Assembly: GCF_012274275.1 (NCBI RefSeq)
Contig: NZ_JAANZA010000002.1
Coordinates: 124,001-188,000, forward strand
Direction: 5' to 3'
Length of the DNA stretch: 64,000 nt
Origin: Cryobacterium sp. BB307
GTDB lineage: Bacteria; Actinomycetota; Actinomycetes; Actinomycetales; Microbacteriaceae
Part shown: in pieces, positions 52,656 through 60,856 of the stretch
How the letters are laid out: each line of letters starts with the position of its first letter
How positions within the stretch are numbered: position 1 is the stretch's first letter
Program-made: the position numbers and the translations under genes
The notes under the pieces: generated by a model
Told to the model about the DNA's origin: nothing
Databases searched by the model: none
Seen by the model: the letters and a program-made list of their open reading frames with translations, nothing else

Positions 52656-55223
52656 CTATTTCGTGCTGTCGTCCGCACTGCCGATCCGTGCGGCGGCCCG
52701 ACGCGAGTCGACCTGCAGTTTCTGCAGCACCGCCGAGACGTGATGGTCGACGGTGCGCACCGAGACCACCAGTCGGCGCGCAATGTCCGCGTTGGTCAGG
52801 CCCTCCGACAGCAGCCCGAGCACCTCGCTCTCGCGGGCCGTCAGACCGGCCGGGTGCGCCCGCGTGGTCTCCATCGCGCCGCGCGGCAGGTTCCGGATGC
52901 CGCGTGTCCGCAGTTCCCGTCGGATGCGAGCGGTCGCCCGCGAGGCGCCCAGGGCGATGGCGCCGTCCAGTGCCTCGCGGAGCGCGTGGGTTGACCCTTG
53001 GTCGAGCCGCACGAGGACCGACTCGAATGGGCATCCGATCTCCTGCCACGCGGTCGTTGCCTCATCGAATCGGCCGGCCAGCCAGGCGGCGTACGGAGCG
53101 GCCGCGCCGCGCGCATCCGGCGTCTCACCCGCCCGCTGCAGCCAGCTCGCGAGCTCTCCGATCGCCCACCCGTGGTCGTACCGGTGTGCAAGCTCCAGCG
53201 CCGACTCCAGCCGGTCAGTGCGCGTGACGTCGCCGCCCGCCCAGTACTCGAATTCGGCGCTCGCCACCGCGGCCGGCCACACGCGCTGCAGATCACCGGT
53301 CGCCTCGGCCAGCGTCCACGCCTCGTCGAGGGCTTCCCGGGCACCGGGGTCTCCTCGACGCGATCGGATCAACGCGAGCACCGTGGAGGCGACGATCCGC
53401 GCGATGACCGGGCAGGCTCGCGAGACGACGGCGTTCGCGAGCGCTGCCGCCTCCGCCCATCGCCCCTGCTCGAGCAGCACGCGTGCCTTCCACGCTGTCG
53501 CGTAATCGGCGCTCGCGTCCAGGTCACGCGACTCGCTCCACTCGATGGTCTGATCCAACCACCTCTGCGCTGCGCTGTACCGGCGAATCTCACCCGAACC
53601 TGACCCGAGGTTGCTCAGGGCAACGGCGACGAGGGACGGTTCCGCAGCCGCACGGGCGTGCTCGAGCGCCTTCATCAGGGTGTGCTCCGCCTCATCCGGT
53701 GCGAGGAAGAGCTGGGCCGAGCCGACAGCGTTGTAAGCGCGGGAAAGCACCCGCTCAGCGCCCTCTTCGCCCGCGAGGTCGATCGCCGCACGGCCCAGGG
53801 TCACGGCGGTCGCGTTGTCGCGCGCGAGCATCGCCAGCGTCGCGGCCTGTGACAGAGCGAGCGCGTACGGCTCGCCGCCGACCTGTTCGAGCACCGTGAG
53901 GGCACGAGCGATCCGATCGTGTGCTTCCGACCCGCGACCGGCGCTCCAGGTCGCGGACGACGCCATCACGCGGGCCACCCCCGCACGGGTCGGCTGGCCA
54001 AGTCGATCGAGAATGTCGGCTGCGCTGTCGAAGCTCGTCACTGCCGCATCCGCGTCGCCGAGCGCCAGACAAGCGGCAGCATGACCCTCGAGAGCCTCGG
54101 CCAGCTCGGGGGAGGTGCCGCTGCTGTTCTCCACTACTGCCCGGAAGTGACTCGCTGCTGCCCGTCGCTCACCGTGCGCGGCCGCCTCCCGTGCGGCATC
54201 CAGCGAGTGCGTCACGATGGCCACGCGATCGTGCGCTCCGCGTGCGTGCAAGGCGAGTTCCACGGCTCCCGCGTCCGAGAAGGATTCGAGCTGAGCGAGG
54301 ATGTGTGAGTGCAAACCCCGCCTCTCGGCGGGCGGCACAGTCTGCTCGATCGCCCTCCGCGCTAGTTCGTGGCGAAAGCCGAGCCAACCATCGGTGGCGA
54401 TCAGGATTCCGTCTTCTACACACTCGTCGATCGCCGCTGGCTGGGCGCTCAGCCGTTCGAGTCGCAGCAGGCTGCACCCGGATGGCATGACCGAGATCAG
54501 TTCGAGCGTGCGACGCGCGGCGGGCGACAGCCGGCGTGCTCGACCCAGCACGCTGTCGGCGACGGCCGCGGGCACGTCGTCCAGGCCGGATGCGATGACC
54601 TCGGTGACGTAGAACGGGTTGCCGCCGGTCACCTCACGCAGCCTCGCCGCGTCGATGTCGACGCCGGCCGCCAGTTCGGCGACGGCGTCGAGCGACAACG
54701 GCGGCACCGCAATGCGGTTCTGCCTGATGCCGGCCAGACGCCCAAGAGCAATTCGAAGCGGATGCTCGTTCCCGACCTCGTCAGACCGGAAAGTCACAAT
54801 CAGCAGCACCGGGGCGGTGGCGAGTCGCCGAGCGACGTGCACGAGCACGTCCAGGGTTGCCCCGTCCGCCCAATGGACGTCCTCAACGACGACGACCGTC
54901 GGCTGCGAGGCGACCTGCGACAGGAAGGTGCTCGCGGTAGCGAACAGGTCCGGGTCTGATCGTGCGCGTTCTGCCAGGTCGCGGCGGATTCGTCCCAGAA
55001 TTTCCACGACCGCCCCCAGAGCTGGCGCCGGTTCGATCGGGTCGCAGCGTCCGACGAGCACCCTGACCGAATCGGCGTTCGCCCCCACGAATGCAGACAC
55101 AAGGGCGGACTTGCCGATGCCCGCCTCGCCGCCGACAAGCACCATCCGCCCTGCCCCTGCACGAACCAGGGCAAGGTCGGCGTCGAGTTGCGCCATTGCG
55201 GAGTCGCGCTCAAGGAGTGCCAC
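52656..55223 (-). CDS. Large LuxR-family regulator with AAA ATPase domain
   Basis: 855 residues. Walker A GGEAGIGKS at about 31-39, Walker B 'TVVVVEDVHWADGATL' at about 110-125, a region with 'TGGNPFYVTEVIASGLDDVP' (sensor/winged-helix part), helical repeats from about 330 to 780, and a C-terminal LuxR helix-turn-helix 'LTARESEVLGLLSEGLTNAD', 'VSVRTVDHHVSAVLQKLQV' (about 785-845). I start at GTG 55223, 6 nt after TACCAT on the minus strand; the much longer frame overlaps the divergent MerR gene. Probably responds to a small ligand; the DUF4242 gene is downstream, the MerR gene divergent. Confidence 0.88.
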   Translation of the reverse strand: MALLERDSAMAQLDADLALVRAGAGRMVLVGGEAGIGKSALVSAFVGANADSVRVLVGRCDPIEPAPALGAVVEILGRIRRDLAERARSDPDLFATASTFLSQVASQPTVVVVEDVHWADGATLDVLVHVARRLATAPVLLIVTFRSDEVGNEHPLRIALGRLAGIRQNRIAVPPLSLDAVAELAAGVDIDAARLREVTGGNPFYVTEVIASGLDDVPAAVADSVLGRARRLSPAARRTLELISVMPSGCSLLRLERLSAQPAAIDECVEDGILIATDGWLGFRHELARRAIEQTVPPAERRGLHSHILAQLESFSDAGAVELALHARGAHDRVAIVTHSLDAAREAAAHGERRAAASHFRAVVENSSGTSPELAEALEGHAAACLALGDADAAVTSFDSAADILDRLGQPTRAGVARVMASSATWSAGRGSEAHDRIARALTVLEQVGGEPYALALSQAATLAMLARDNATAVTLGRAAIDLAGEEGAERVLSRAYNAVGSAQLFLAPDEAEHTLMKALEHARAAAEPSLVAVALSNLGSGSGEIRRYSAAQRWLDQTIEWSESRDLDASADYATAWKARVLLEQGRWAEAAALANAVVSRACPVIARIVASTVLALIRSRRGDPGAREALDEAWTLAEATGDLQRVWPAAVASAEFEYWAGGDVTRTDRLESALELAHRYDHGWAIGELASWLQRAGETPDARGAAAPYAAWLAGRFDEATTAWQEIGCPFESVLVRLDQGSTHALREALDGAIALGASRATARIRRELRTRGIRNLPRGAMETTRAHPAGLTARESEVLGLLSEGLTNADIARRLVVSVRTVDHHVSAVLQKLQVDSRRAAARIGSADDSTK

Positions 55224-55229
55224 GGCTCG

Positions 55230-55235
55230 ATGGTA
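55230..55235 (-). promoter_or_regulatory. Putative -10 element (TACCAT), leaderless start of the LuxR/AAA gene
   Basis: On the minus strand TACCAT ends 6 nt before the GTG at 55223. The divergent MerR promoter is less than 50 bp away. Confidence 0.45.
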
Positions 55236-55256
55236 GGTCGCGGCTGCTGGTAGCGA

Positions 55257-55270
55257 CACTATCGATAGTG
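55257..55270. promoter_or_regulatory. Perfect 14-bp palindrome, probable MerR operator
   Basis: cactatcgatagtg is fully self-complementary and lies immediately upstream of the -10 TACTAT of the MerR gene, the position where MerR-family dimers normally bind in the promoter spacer. It also falls between the two divergent promoters. Confidence 0.7.
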
Positions 55271-55271
55271 C

Positions 55272-55277
55272 TACTAT
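55272..55277 (+). promoter_or_regulatory. Putative -10 element (TACTAT), leaderless start of the MerR gene
   Basis: TACTAT ends 6 nt before the GTG at 55284, directly after the operator palindrome. Confidence 0.5.
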
Positions 55278-55283
55278 CAGTGT

Positions 55284-55940
55284 GTGAGGATTTCCGAAGC
55301 GGCCGACCGGGCACGCGTCAGCCAGACGACACTGAAGTACTACATTCGCGAGGGGCTGGTCCACGAGGGCGCGCGCATCGCGACGAATCAAACCGTGTAC
55401 GACGAATCCCACGTGAAGCGCGCGAAGCTGGTGCGCGCACTGCTCGAGACCGGGGGACTGTCGGTTGCAGAGGCGGGCCGCGTGCTTGCCGCCGTAGACG
55501 AGCATCCGGATGCTCCTGCATACGCCTTCGAGGCCGCACAGCACGCCATGGGGGCCGCGCACCGCGATGCCGGCTCCTCATCCTCACGCGAGCGCGTCAC
55601 TGAGCTGGCGAAGTCGAGTGGCTGGGGGTACTCGGACCAGAACCCCGGCATCGCGATGGCTGCCCGCGTGCTCGACGGCTTCGACTCGATCGACTTCGCG
55701 CTCCCGGATGATTTTCTGGCGAGCTACGCGGCAGCTGCAGAGCGGCTTGCGAAAGCGGACATCCTTGCCCTGCAATCGCGGCACGACACCGAATCGGTGA
55801 CAGAACTGATGGTCGCTGGCACAGTGCTCGGCGACGCCCTCATCGCCGGGCTCAGGCGAATCGCGCAAGAGAACGAATCGGCGGCCGCCTTTCCGGTCGA
55901 CCAGTCGCCGGCACAACCAACAACAGGAGAAACGCAATGA
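55284..55940 (+). CDS. MerR-family transcriptional regulator
   Basis: 218 residues. The N-terminal winged helix-turn-helix is clear: MRISEAADRARVSQTTLKYY (1-20), then 'IREGLVHEGARIATNQTVYD' and 'HVKRAKLVRALLETGGLSVA'. The C-terminal half (about 90-218) is helical, with no metal-binding Cys, so it is an organic-ligand or orphan type. It should bind the palindrome in its own promoter. The stop overlaps the start of the SDR gene (ATGA), so the regulator and its probable target are coupled. Confidence 0.9.
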   Translation: MRISEAADRARVSQTTLKYYIREGLVHEGARIATNQTVYDESHVKRAKLVRALLETGGLSVAEAGRVLAAVDEHPDAPAYAFEAAQHAMGAAHRDAGSSSSRERVTELAKSSGWGYSDQNPGIAMAARVLDGFDSIDFALPDDFLASYAAAAERLAKADILALQSRHDTESVTELMVAGTVLGDALIAGLRRIAQENESAAAFPVDQSPAQPTTGETQ

Positions 55941-56851
55941 CAACACACGTCCTACTCGGAGGCAACGGAGCGGTGGGACGTGAGACCGCGACCCAATTGC
56001 TCGGGCTGGGAATCGACGTCGCCTCGTTCGGCCGCCGGCCGTCAGAAACGCCCGGCGTGCGCTCGATCATCGGCGACATTCTCGACCTGGACGCGGTCAC
56101 GCACGCGCTCGACGGTGCGGCCGTCGCCTACCTGCTTGTCGGGCTGCAGTATCGGTTGGGCGTGTGGCGACGCGAATGGCCGATCGTGATGGGCAACGCC
56201 ATCGAAGCGGCACGCATCAACGGTACGCACCTCTTGTTCCTCGACAACGTCTACTCGTACGGGCGCACGATCGGTCCGATGACCGAGCGGACACCGATCC
56301 GACCGACTAGCAAGAAGGGCGAGGTGCGGGCCGGACTGCTCCGGATGCTGGACGACGCTCGCGCGAGCGGCGTCACGGTCACGGTCGCACGCAGCGCCGA
56401 CTTCTACGGCCCGGGCGCGGCGACCAGCGTTTTCAACATGATGGCCGTCGACAATGCCGCGCGCGGGAAGCGCCCGGTCTGGATGTTCGATGCCACAAAG
56501 CCGCACTCGATGACCTACACGCCCGACATCGGTCGCGCACTCGCCCTCATCGGAACAGATGAGCGGGCGGCTGGCGGAACTTGGCACATGCCGACCGCTG
56601 CGCCCGCCCGGACAGGCACCGACTACGTCGCCATGCTCGCTGCGGGGGACGTCTCGGTGATGGGTCCAGGAATGATGCGGATCGGCGGGCTGTTCATGTC
56701 GGCTGCGCGTGAGGTGATGGAGTTGCGCTACCAGAACACCGAGTCGTACCTATTCGACTCGAATACGTTCGAGTCGACCTTCGGCGTCACGCCGACGCCG
56801 TACGCCGATGGCATCGCAGCCACCCTCGACCATGCGAGGCGCACCGTCTAG
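55937..56851 (+). CDS. NAD(P)-dependent epimerase/dehydratase-like (extended SDR)
   Basis: 304 residues. The dinucleotide loop is at the very start (VLLGGNGAVGRETATQLL, G-x-x-G-x-x-G at about 9-15). 'IIGDILDLDAVTHALDGAAV' gives the Asp for adenine, and 'LLFLDNVYSYGRTIGPMTER' resembles the Ser-x-x-Tyr region with Tyr-x-x-x-Arg instead of the usual Tyr-x-x-x-Lys, so the catalytic Lys is missing. It may act as an atypical reductase or an NADPH sensor. Coupled to the MerR gene. Confidence 0.82.
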   Translation: MTTHVLLGGNGAVGRETATQLLGLGIDVASFGRRPSETPGVRSIIGDILDLDAVTHALDGAAVAYLLVGLQYRLGVWRREWPIVMGNAIEAARINGTHLLFLDNVYSYGRTIGPMTERTPIRPTSKKGEVRAGLLRMLDDARASGVTVTVARSADFYGPGAATSVFNMMAVDNAARGKRPVWMFDATKPHSMTYTPDIGRALALIGTDERAAGGTWHMPTAAPARTGTDYVAMLAAGDVSVMGPGMMRIGGLFMSAAREVMELRYQNTESYLFDSNTFESTFGVTPTPYADGIAATLDHARRTV

Positions 56852-56854
56852 GTT
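56849..56854 (+). promoter_or_regulatory. Putative -10 element (TAGGTT), leaderless start of the ligD-polymerase gene
   Basis: TAGGTT overlaps the stop of the SDR gene and ends 6 nt before the ATG at 56861. Confidence 0.5.
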
Positions 56855-56860
56855 GGGGGC

Positions 56861-57883
56861 ATGGCAAGCGACGCGGTCGTCCTTACAGTCCCGGGGCCAA
56901 ACGGCCAGCGCGACGTGCGCATCTCAAGCCCCGACCGGGTGATCTACCCAGAACTCGGCATCACCAAGTTAGATCTCGCCAAGTACATCGTCGATGTAGG
57001 CGACGCCTTCGTCACTGCGAATGGCGACCGGCCGGTGACCCTCGAGCGCTTCCCAGACGGGATCGAGGGCGAGCGCTTCTACGCGAAGAACCCGCCGAAG
57101 GGCGCACCCGACTACGTCCGGTCCGAGATGGTCATCTACCCGAGCGCGCGCTCGCATCCGCAGCTCGTCATCGATGAGCCGGCCGTCGCGGTCTGGGCGG
57201 TGCAGATGAACACGGTCGTCTTCCACCCCTGGCCGTCGCGTGGCAGCAACTCGGACAACCCTGACCAGCTGCGTGTCGACCTCGACCCGCAGCCAGGAAC
57301 CGACTTCGACGACGCCATCCCGGCGGCGATCGAGCTGCGGGCGATCCTCGCCGAGGCGGGCCTCACCGCCTTCCTGAAGACCTCAGGCAACCGCGGCATC
57401 CACGTCTTCGCGCCGATCAAGCCCGTGCGGGAGTTCCTCGACGTGCGGCATGCCGTGATCGCGGCCGCGCGTGAGCTGGAGAGGCGGATGCCGGATGCCG
57501 TCACCACCTCGTGGTGGAAGGAGGAGCGCGGCGAGAAGGTGTTCGTCGACTTCAACCAGGCAAACCGCGACCGCACCATGGCCGGCGCGTACAGTCCGCG
57601 CGCGCTGCCGCACGCACCGGTGTCCTGCCCGATCAGCTGGGACGAGCTGGAGAACACCGACCCGAAGAAGCACACCATCCTGACCATGCCCGAGCGGCTG
57701 CGCACGGTGGGCGACCCGTGGTCGGACTTCGGAGCCGACCCCGGCACGATCAACGAGTTGCTCGGCTGGTGGGAACGCGACCTGGCGAACGGGCTGGGCG
57801 AACTGCCGTTCCCGCCTGACTACCCGAAGATGCCCGGCGAGCCGCCGCGCGTGCAGCCGAGCAGGGCGCGCAAGCCTGACTGA
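56861..57883 (+). CDS. LigD-type polymerase/primase domain (stand-alone)
   Basis: 340 residues, the archaeo-eukaryotic-primase-like domain of NHEJ ligase D. 'ISSPDRVIYPELGITKLDLA' opens it. The metal site DLD is in 'DQLRVDLDPQPG', the NTP site in 'LKTSGNRGIHVFAPIKP' (S-G-x-x-G-x-H-V), and a later Asp in 'EKVFVDFNQANRDRTMAGAY'. No ligase or phosphoesterase part is fused. It fills gaps or adds nucleotides at double-strand breaks, together with Ku and a ligase. An ATP-dependent ligase gene lies 3 kb away on the other strand; no ku gene is in the window. Confidence 0.9.
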   Translation: MASDAVVLTVPGPNGQRDVRISSPDRVIYPELGITKLDLAKYIVDVGDAFVTANGDRPVTLERFPDGIEGERFYAKNPPKGAPDYVRSEMVIYPSARSHPQLVIDEPAVAVWAVQMNTVVFHPWPSRGSNSDNPDQLRVDLDPQPGTDFDDAIPAAIELRAILAEAGLTAFLKTSGNRGIHVFAPIKPVREFLDVRHAVIAAARELERRMPDAVTTSWWKEERGEKVFVDFNQANRDRTMAGAYSPRALPHAPVSCPISWDELENTDPKKHTILTMPERLRTVGDPWSDFGADPGTINELLGWWERDLANGLGELPFPPDYPKMPGEPPRVQPSRARKPD

Positions 57884-57971
57884 GCAGGCCGACTGGGAGT
57901 GCACCCAGACTCGTTGAATGCCCTTTCCGGTGGGCGTAGCCTTCACACGAGTTTTCAACGAGGAGAGCACG

Positions 57972-59018
57972 GTGGTTTGGCAGCAGTCCCGCTGGCTGCC
58001 CGCGATCGTCGCACCGGCGGTCGTCGCGGCAGGGGTGCTCGGTGTGAGCGCCGCCAGCAGCGTCGACCTGCCCGGGAAGACCCCGGAGCAGGTGCTCGCG
58101 CTTGTTGCCGGTCACACGGTTGACGCGTTCTCCGGCACCCTCGAACAGCACAGCGAGCTGGGGCTGCCGGAGCTCCCGGATGTCGGTACGCCGACCGGCG
58201 ACGATGTTGCGGCCGCCCTCGACCTGCTCGCCGGTTCTCACACCGTGCGGGTCTATGTGGATGGCCCCAGCAAGGCGCGGGTCCAGGTGATGGAGCGCTT
58301 CGACGAACGCGACCTGGTGCGAAACGGCGCCGACGCGTGGCTCTACGACTCCTCCACCCAGACGGCGACCCACTTCGCGGTGCCGGATGCCGCATCCGGA
58401 CACTCCGACATGGACCCGCAGCACATGGGGATGACCCCGGAAGACCTCGCCGCACGCTTCCTAGACACGGCCGACCCGTCGACGGAGGTGACCCTGGGCG
58501 ACACGACATCAGTGGCCGGACGAGCCGCGTACCAACTCGAGCTGGATCCGCGTACTGAAGCGACATTGGTCGACATGGTCACGATTGCCGTCGACGGGGA
58601 GACCGGCCTACCGCTGGCAGTCACCGTCTTCGCCGTGGGCCAGGCGGCCCCGGCGGCCAGTGTGGCGTTCACCGACATCACGCTCGAGACGCCGCCGGCC
58701 GAGCGGTTCGAGTTCACCCCGCCGCCCGGCACCACAGTTACCGAGCACGCCAAGAAGGCGGAAGGCGACAAGCGAGCTGACTCGGGTGAGGAGCCGACCA
58801 CTCTCGGCAGGGGCTGGGAAACGGTGGTCGTGCTCCCGGCCGGCAGCGCACCGGTCGACGCGTTGCAGTCGCCGCAGTTGCAGCAGCTCAGCACCACGGT
58901 GCCGGGCGGGCGGCTGATCAGCACCGCGCTGGTGAGCGTCCTCGTGACCGACGACGGAAGCGTGCTGATGGGCGCGGTTCCGCCGGAGACCCTGCTGTCC
59001 CTGGCATCCGGTCAGTGA
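57972..59018 (+). CDS. LolA-like / sigma-regulator-type secreted protein
   Basis: 348 residues. A signal-like N-terminus: WQQSRW, then the hydrophobic WLPAIVAPAVVAAGVLGVSA (about 6-27). The mature part has the outer-membrane-lipoprotein-carrier-like pattern: 'AHTVDAFSGTLEQHSELGLP', 'HTVRVYVDGPSKARVQVMER', 'WLYDSSTQTATHF' and 'YQLELDPRTEATLVDMVTIA'. In Gram-positives these LolA-fold proteins sit outside the membrane beside ABC exporters, as here (the ATPase starts 6 nt later). The GTG at 57972 follows GAGGAGAG. Probably a lipid- or lipopeptide-binding partner. Confidence 0.82.
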   Translation: MVWQQSRWLPAIVAPAVVAAGVLGVSAASSVDLPGKTPEQVLALVAGHTVDAFSGTLEQHSELGLPELPDVGTPTGDDVAAALDLLAGSHTVRVYVDGPSKARVQVMERFDERDLVRNGADAWLYDSSTQTATHFAVPDAASGHSDMDPQHMGMTPEDLAARFLDTADPSTEVTLGDTTSVAGRAAYQLELDPRTEATLVDMVTIAVDGETGLPLAVTVFAVGQAAPAASVAFTDITLETPPAERFEFTPPPGTTVTEHAKKAEGDKRADSGEEPTTLGRGWETVVVLPAGSAPVDALQSPQLQQLSTTVPGGRLISTALVSVLVTDDGSVLMGAVPPETLLSLASGQ

Positions 59019-59024
59019 GCGGCA

Positions 59025-59975
59025 GTGCCCTCTGAGAGCCGGCTCGCGATCGAGACCAGCGGGCTGAGCAAGCGCTTCCGAACGCGCTTGGCTGTGGCTG
59101 ACGTCGAGCTCGCGGTGCCAGCGGGCAGCGTATTCGGGTTTCTCGGCCCGAATGGGTCGGGGAAGACCACCACCATCCGGATGCTGCTCGGCCTCGCCGC
59201 CGCATCCGCTGGGCGGATCGCCCTGCTCGGCGAGGAGATGCCGGGCGCGGCGGCCACGGTGCTGCCCAGGGTGGGCGCACTCGTCGAGGGGCCGGCGTTC
59301 TACCCGTACCTCTCCGGTGCGGCCAACCTGAACCGGCTGGACCATGCCAATCCGTTCGCGACTCGGGTCAGCCGAGCACGGCGGGTGGCGTATGCGCTCG
59401 ACCGGGTCGGCTTGACGAGCGCGGCACGCAAGAAGGTGGGGGAGTACTCACTCGGGATGAAGCAGCGGCTCGGCATCGCGAACGCACTGCTCATGCCCCG
59501 CGACCTGCTGGTGCTGGACGAGCCGACGAACGGCCTCGACCCGCAGGGTACGCGTGAGGTGCGAAACCTGGTGCGCACGCTCGCCGATGACGGGACGACG
59601 GTGTTCGTGTCCAGCCACCTGCTCAGCGAGGTCGAGCAGCTGTGCAGCCACATCGCGGTGCTGAGCGCGGGACGGCTGGTCGCGCAGGGCAGGGTCGACG
59701 CGCTGCGGTCGAATGGGTCGGCGACGGTGAACGTGCGAACCCCGGATGTCGCGCGCGCCAGGGCCGTGCTGGAACGGCTCGGCATGCACCCTGCTGTTGA
59801 CACCGCCGCGGGGCTGGTCAGCTCCGGGCCCGCCGAGCCGGCCGTGACGCCGGAGGACATCGTCGCCGCGCTCGTCGCGGACGGCGTGCGCGTGCGGGGG
59901 TTCAGCATGGAGAGTGCCAGCCTCGAGGAGCGGTTCGTGGAGCTGACCGGTGAGGGGTTCGACGTTGCCCAGTGA
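59025..59975 (+). CDS. ABC transporter ATP-binding protein
   Basis: 316 residues. Walker A GPNGSGKTT (41-49), signature YSLGMKQRLG (about 142-151), Walker B VLDEPTNGLDP, and SSHLLSEVEQ holding the switch His. The C-terminal extension ends 'SLEERFVELTGE', typical of export ATPases. The permease gene overlaps its last codons. With the LolA-like protein it forms a three-gene export unit of unknown substrate. Confidence 0.92.
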   Translation: MPSESRLAIETSGLSKRFRTRLAVADVELAVPAGSVFGFLGPNGSGKTTTIRMLLGLAAASAGRIALLGEEMPGAAATVLPRVGALVEGPAFYPYLSGAANLNRLDHANPFATRVSRARRVAYALDRVGLTSAARKKVGEYSLGMKQRLGIANALLMPRDLLVLDEPTNGLDPQGTREVRNLVRTLADDGTTVFVSSHLLSEVEQLCSHIAVLSAGRLVAQGRVDALRSNGSATVNVRTPDVARARAVLERLGMHPAVDTAAGLVSSGPAEPAVTPEDIVAALVADGVRVRGFSMESASLEERFVELTGEGFDVAQ

Positions 59976-60843
59976 GCCCGCCGTGCGGGCGGTCCAGGCT
60001 GACGAGGTGCACACCGCCCGCCAGCCTCTGCTGCTTGCGCTGCTCGCATCCGAGCTGACCCTGCTGTTCCGGCGCCGCCGGACCTGGGCGATGCTGGTCG
60101 CGCTCGCCGCGGTGCCGATGCTGATCGCGGTGGCGGTGCGGGTCACCGCGGTGGAACCGCCACCTGGGCGCGGCCCACCGTTTCTCGACAGCATCACGAG
60201 CAACGGCCTGTTCGTGGCGGTCACCGCGCTCGTGGTGTGCATCCCGCTGTTCCTGCCGCTCACCGTCGGAGTCGTCGCAGGCGACAGCATCGCGGGGGAG
60301 TCGCAGTCCGGCACCCTGCGCTACCTGCTAATCGCCCCGGCCGGCCGGGCGAGACTGCTCGTGGTCAAGTACGCGGTGGTGGCGGTGTTCTGTGCGTGCG
60401 CGACGCTCACCATCGCGCTCGCCGGCACGCTCATCGGGCTGGCGCTGTTCCCGGTCGGGCCGGTGACCCTGCTCTCGGGTGACACGATCGAGATCGGCGA
60501 GTCGCTCATCCGGTTGCTGCTGATCACCAGCTACATCACCATCTCGCTGCTCGGGTTCGCCGCGATCGGGCTGTTCGTCTCGACGCTCACCGATGTGCCG
60601 GTGGGCGCGATGGCGGCCACGGTTGTGCTGTCGATCGTGTCGCAGGTGCTGGACAACCTGCCGCAGCTCGAGTGGCTGCACCCGTGGCTGTTCACCCACT
60701 ATTGGCTGGGCTTCTCCGACCTGCTGCGGCAGCCGATCGAGTGGAGTTCTCTTGCGTCGAACGCGCTGCTGCAGCTCGGCTACCTTGCGGTGTTCGGCGC
60801 GCTCGCGTTCGGGCGGTTCACCACTCGGGATGTGCTGACCTGA
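59965..60843 (+). CDS. ABC transporter permease (ABC-2 type)
   Basis: 292 residues, six membrane helices: 'TWAMLVALAAVPMLIAVAVR' (about 42-62), 'LFVAVTALVVCIPLFLPLTV' (about 84-104), followed by four more, and the ABC-2 motif 'GESQSGTLRYLLIAPAGRAR' after helix 2 (about 113-132). It pairs with the upstream ATPase. I chose TTG at 59965, which has AGGGG 7 nt upstream and overlaps the ATPase stop; GTG at 59983 is possible. Confidence 0.85.
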   Translation: MPSEPAVRAVQADEVHTARQPLLLALLASELTLLFRRRRTWAMLVALAAVPMLIAVAVRVTAVEPPPGRGPPFLDSITSNGLFVAVTALVVCIPLFLPLTVGVVAGDSIAGESQSGTLRYLLIAPAGRARLLVVKYAVVAVFCACATLTIALAGTLIGLALFPVGPVTLLSGDTIEIGESLIRLLLITSYITISLLGFAAIGLFVSTLTDVPVGAMAATVVLSIVSQVLDNLPQLEWLHPWLFTHYWLGFSDLLRQPIEWSSLASNALLQLGYLAVFGALAFGRFTTRDVLT

Positions 60844-60856
60844 GCCGCGAGGCACC

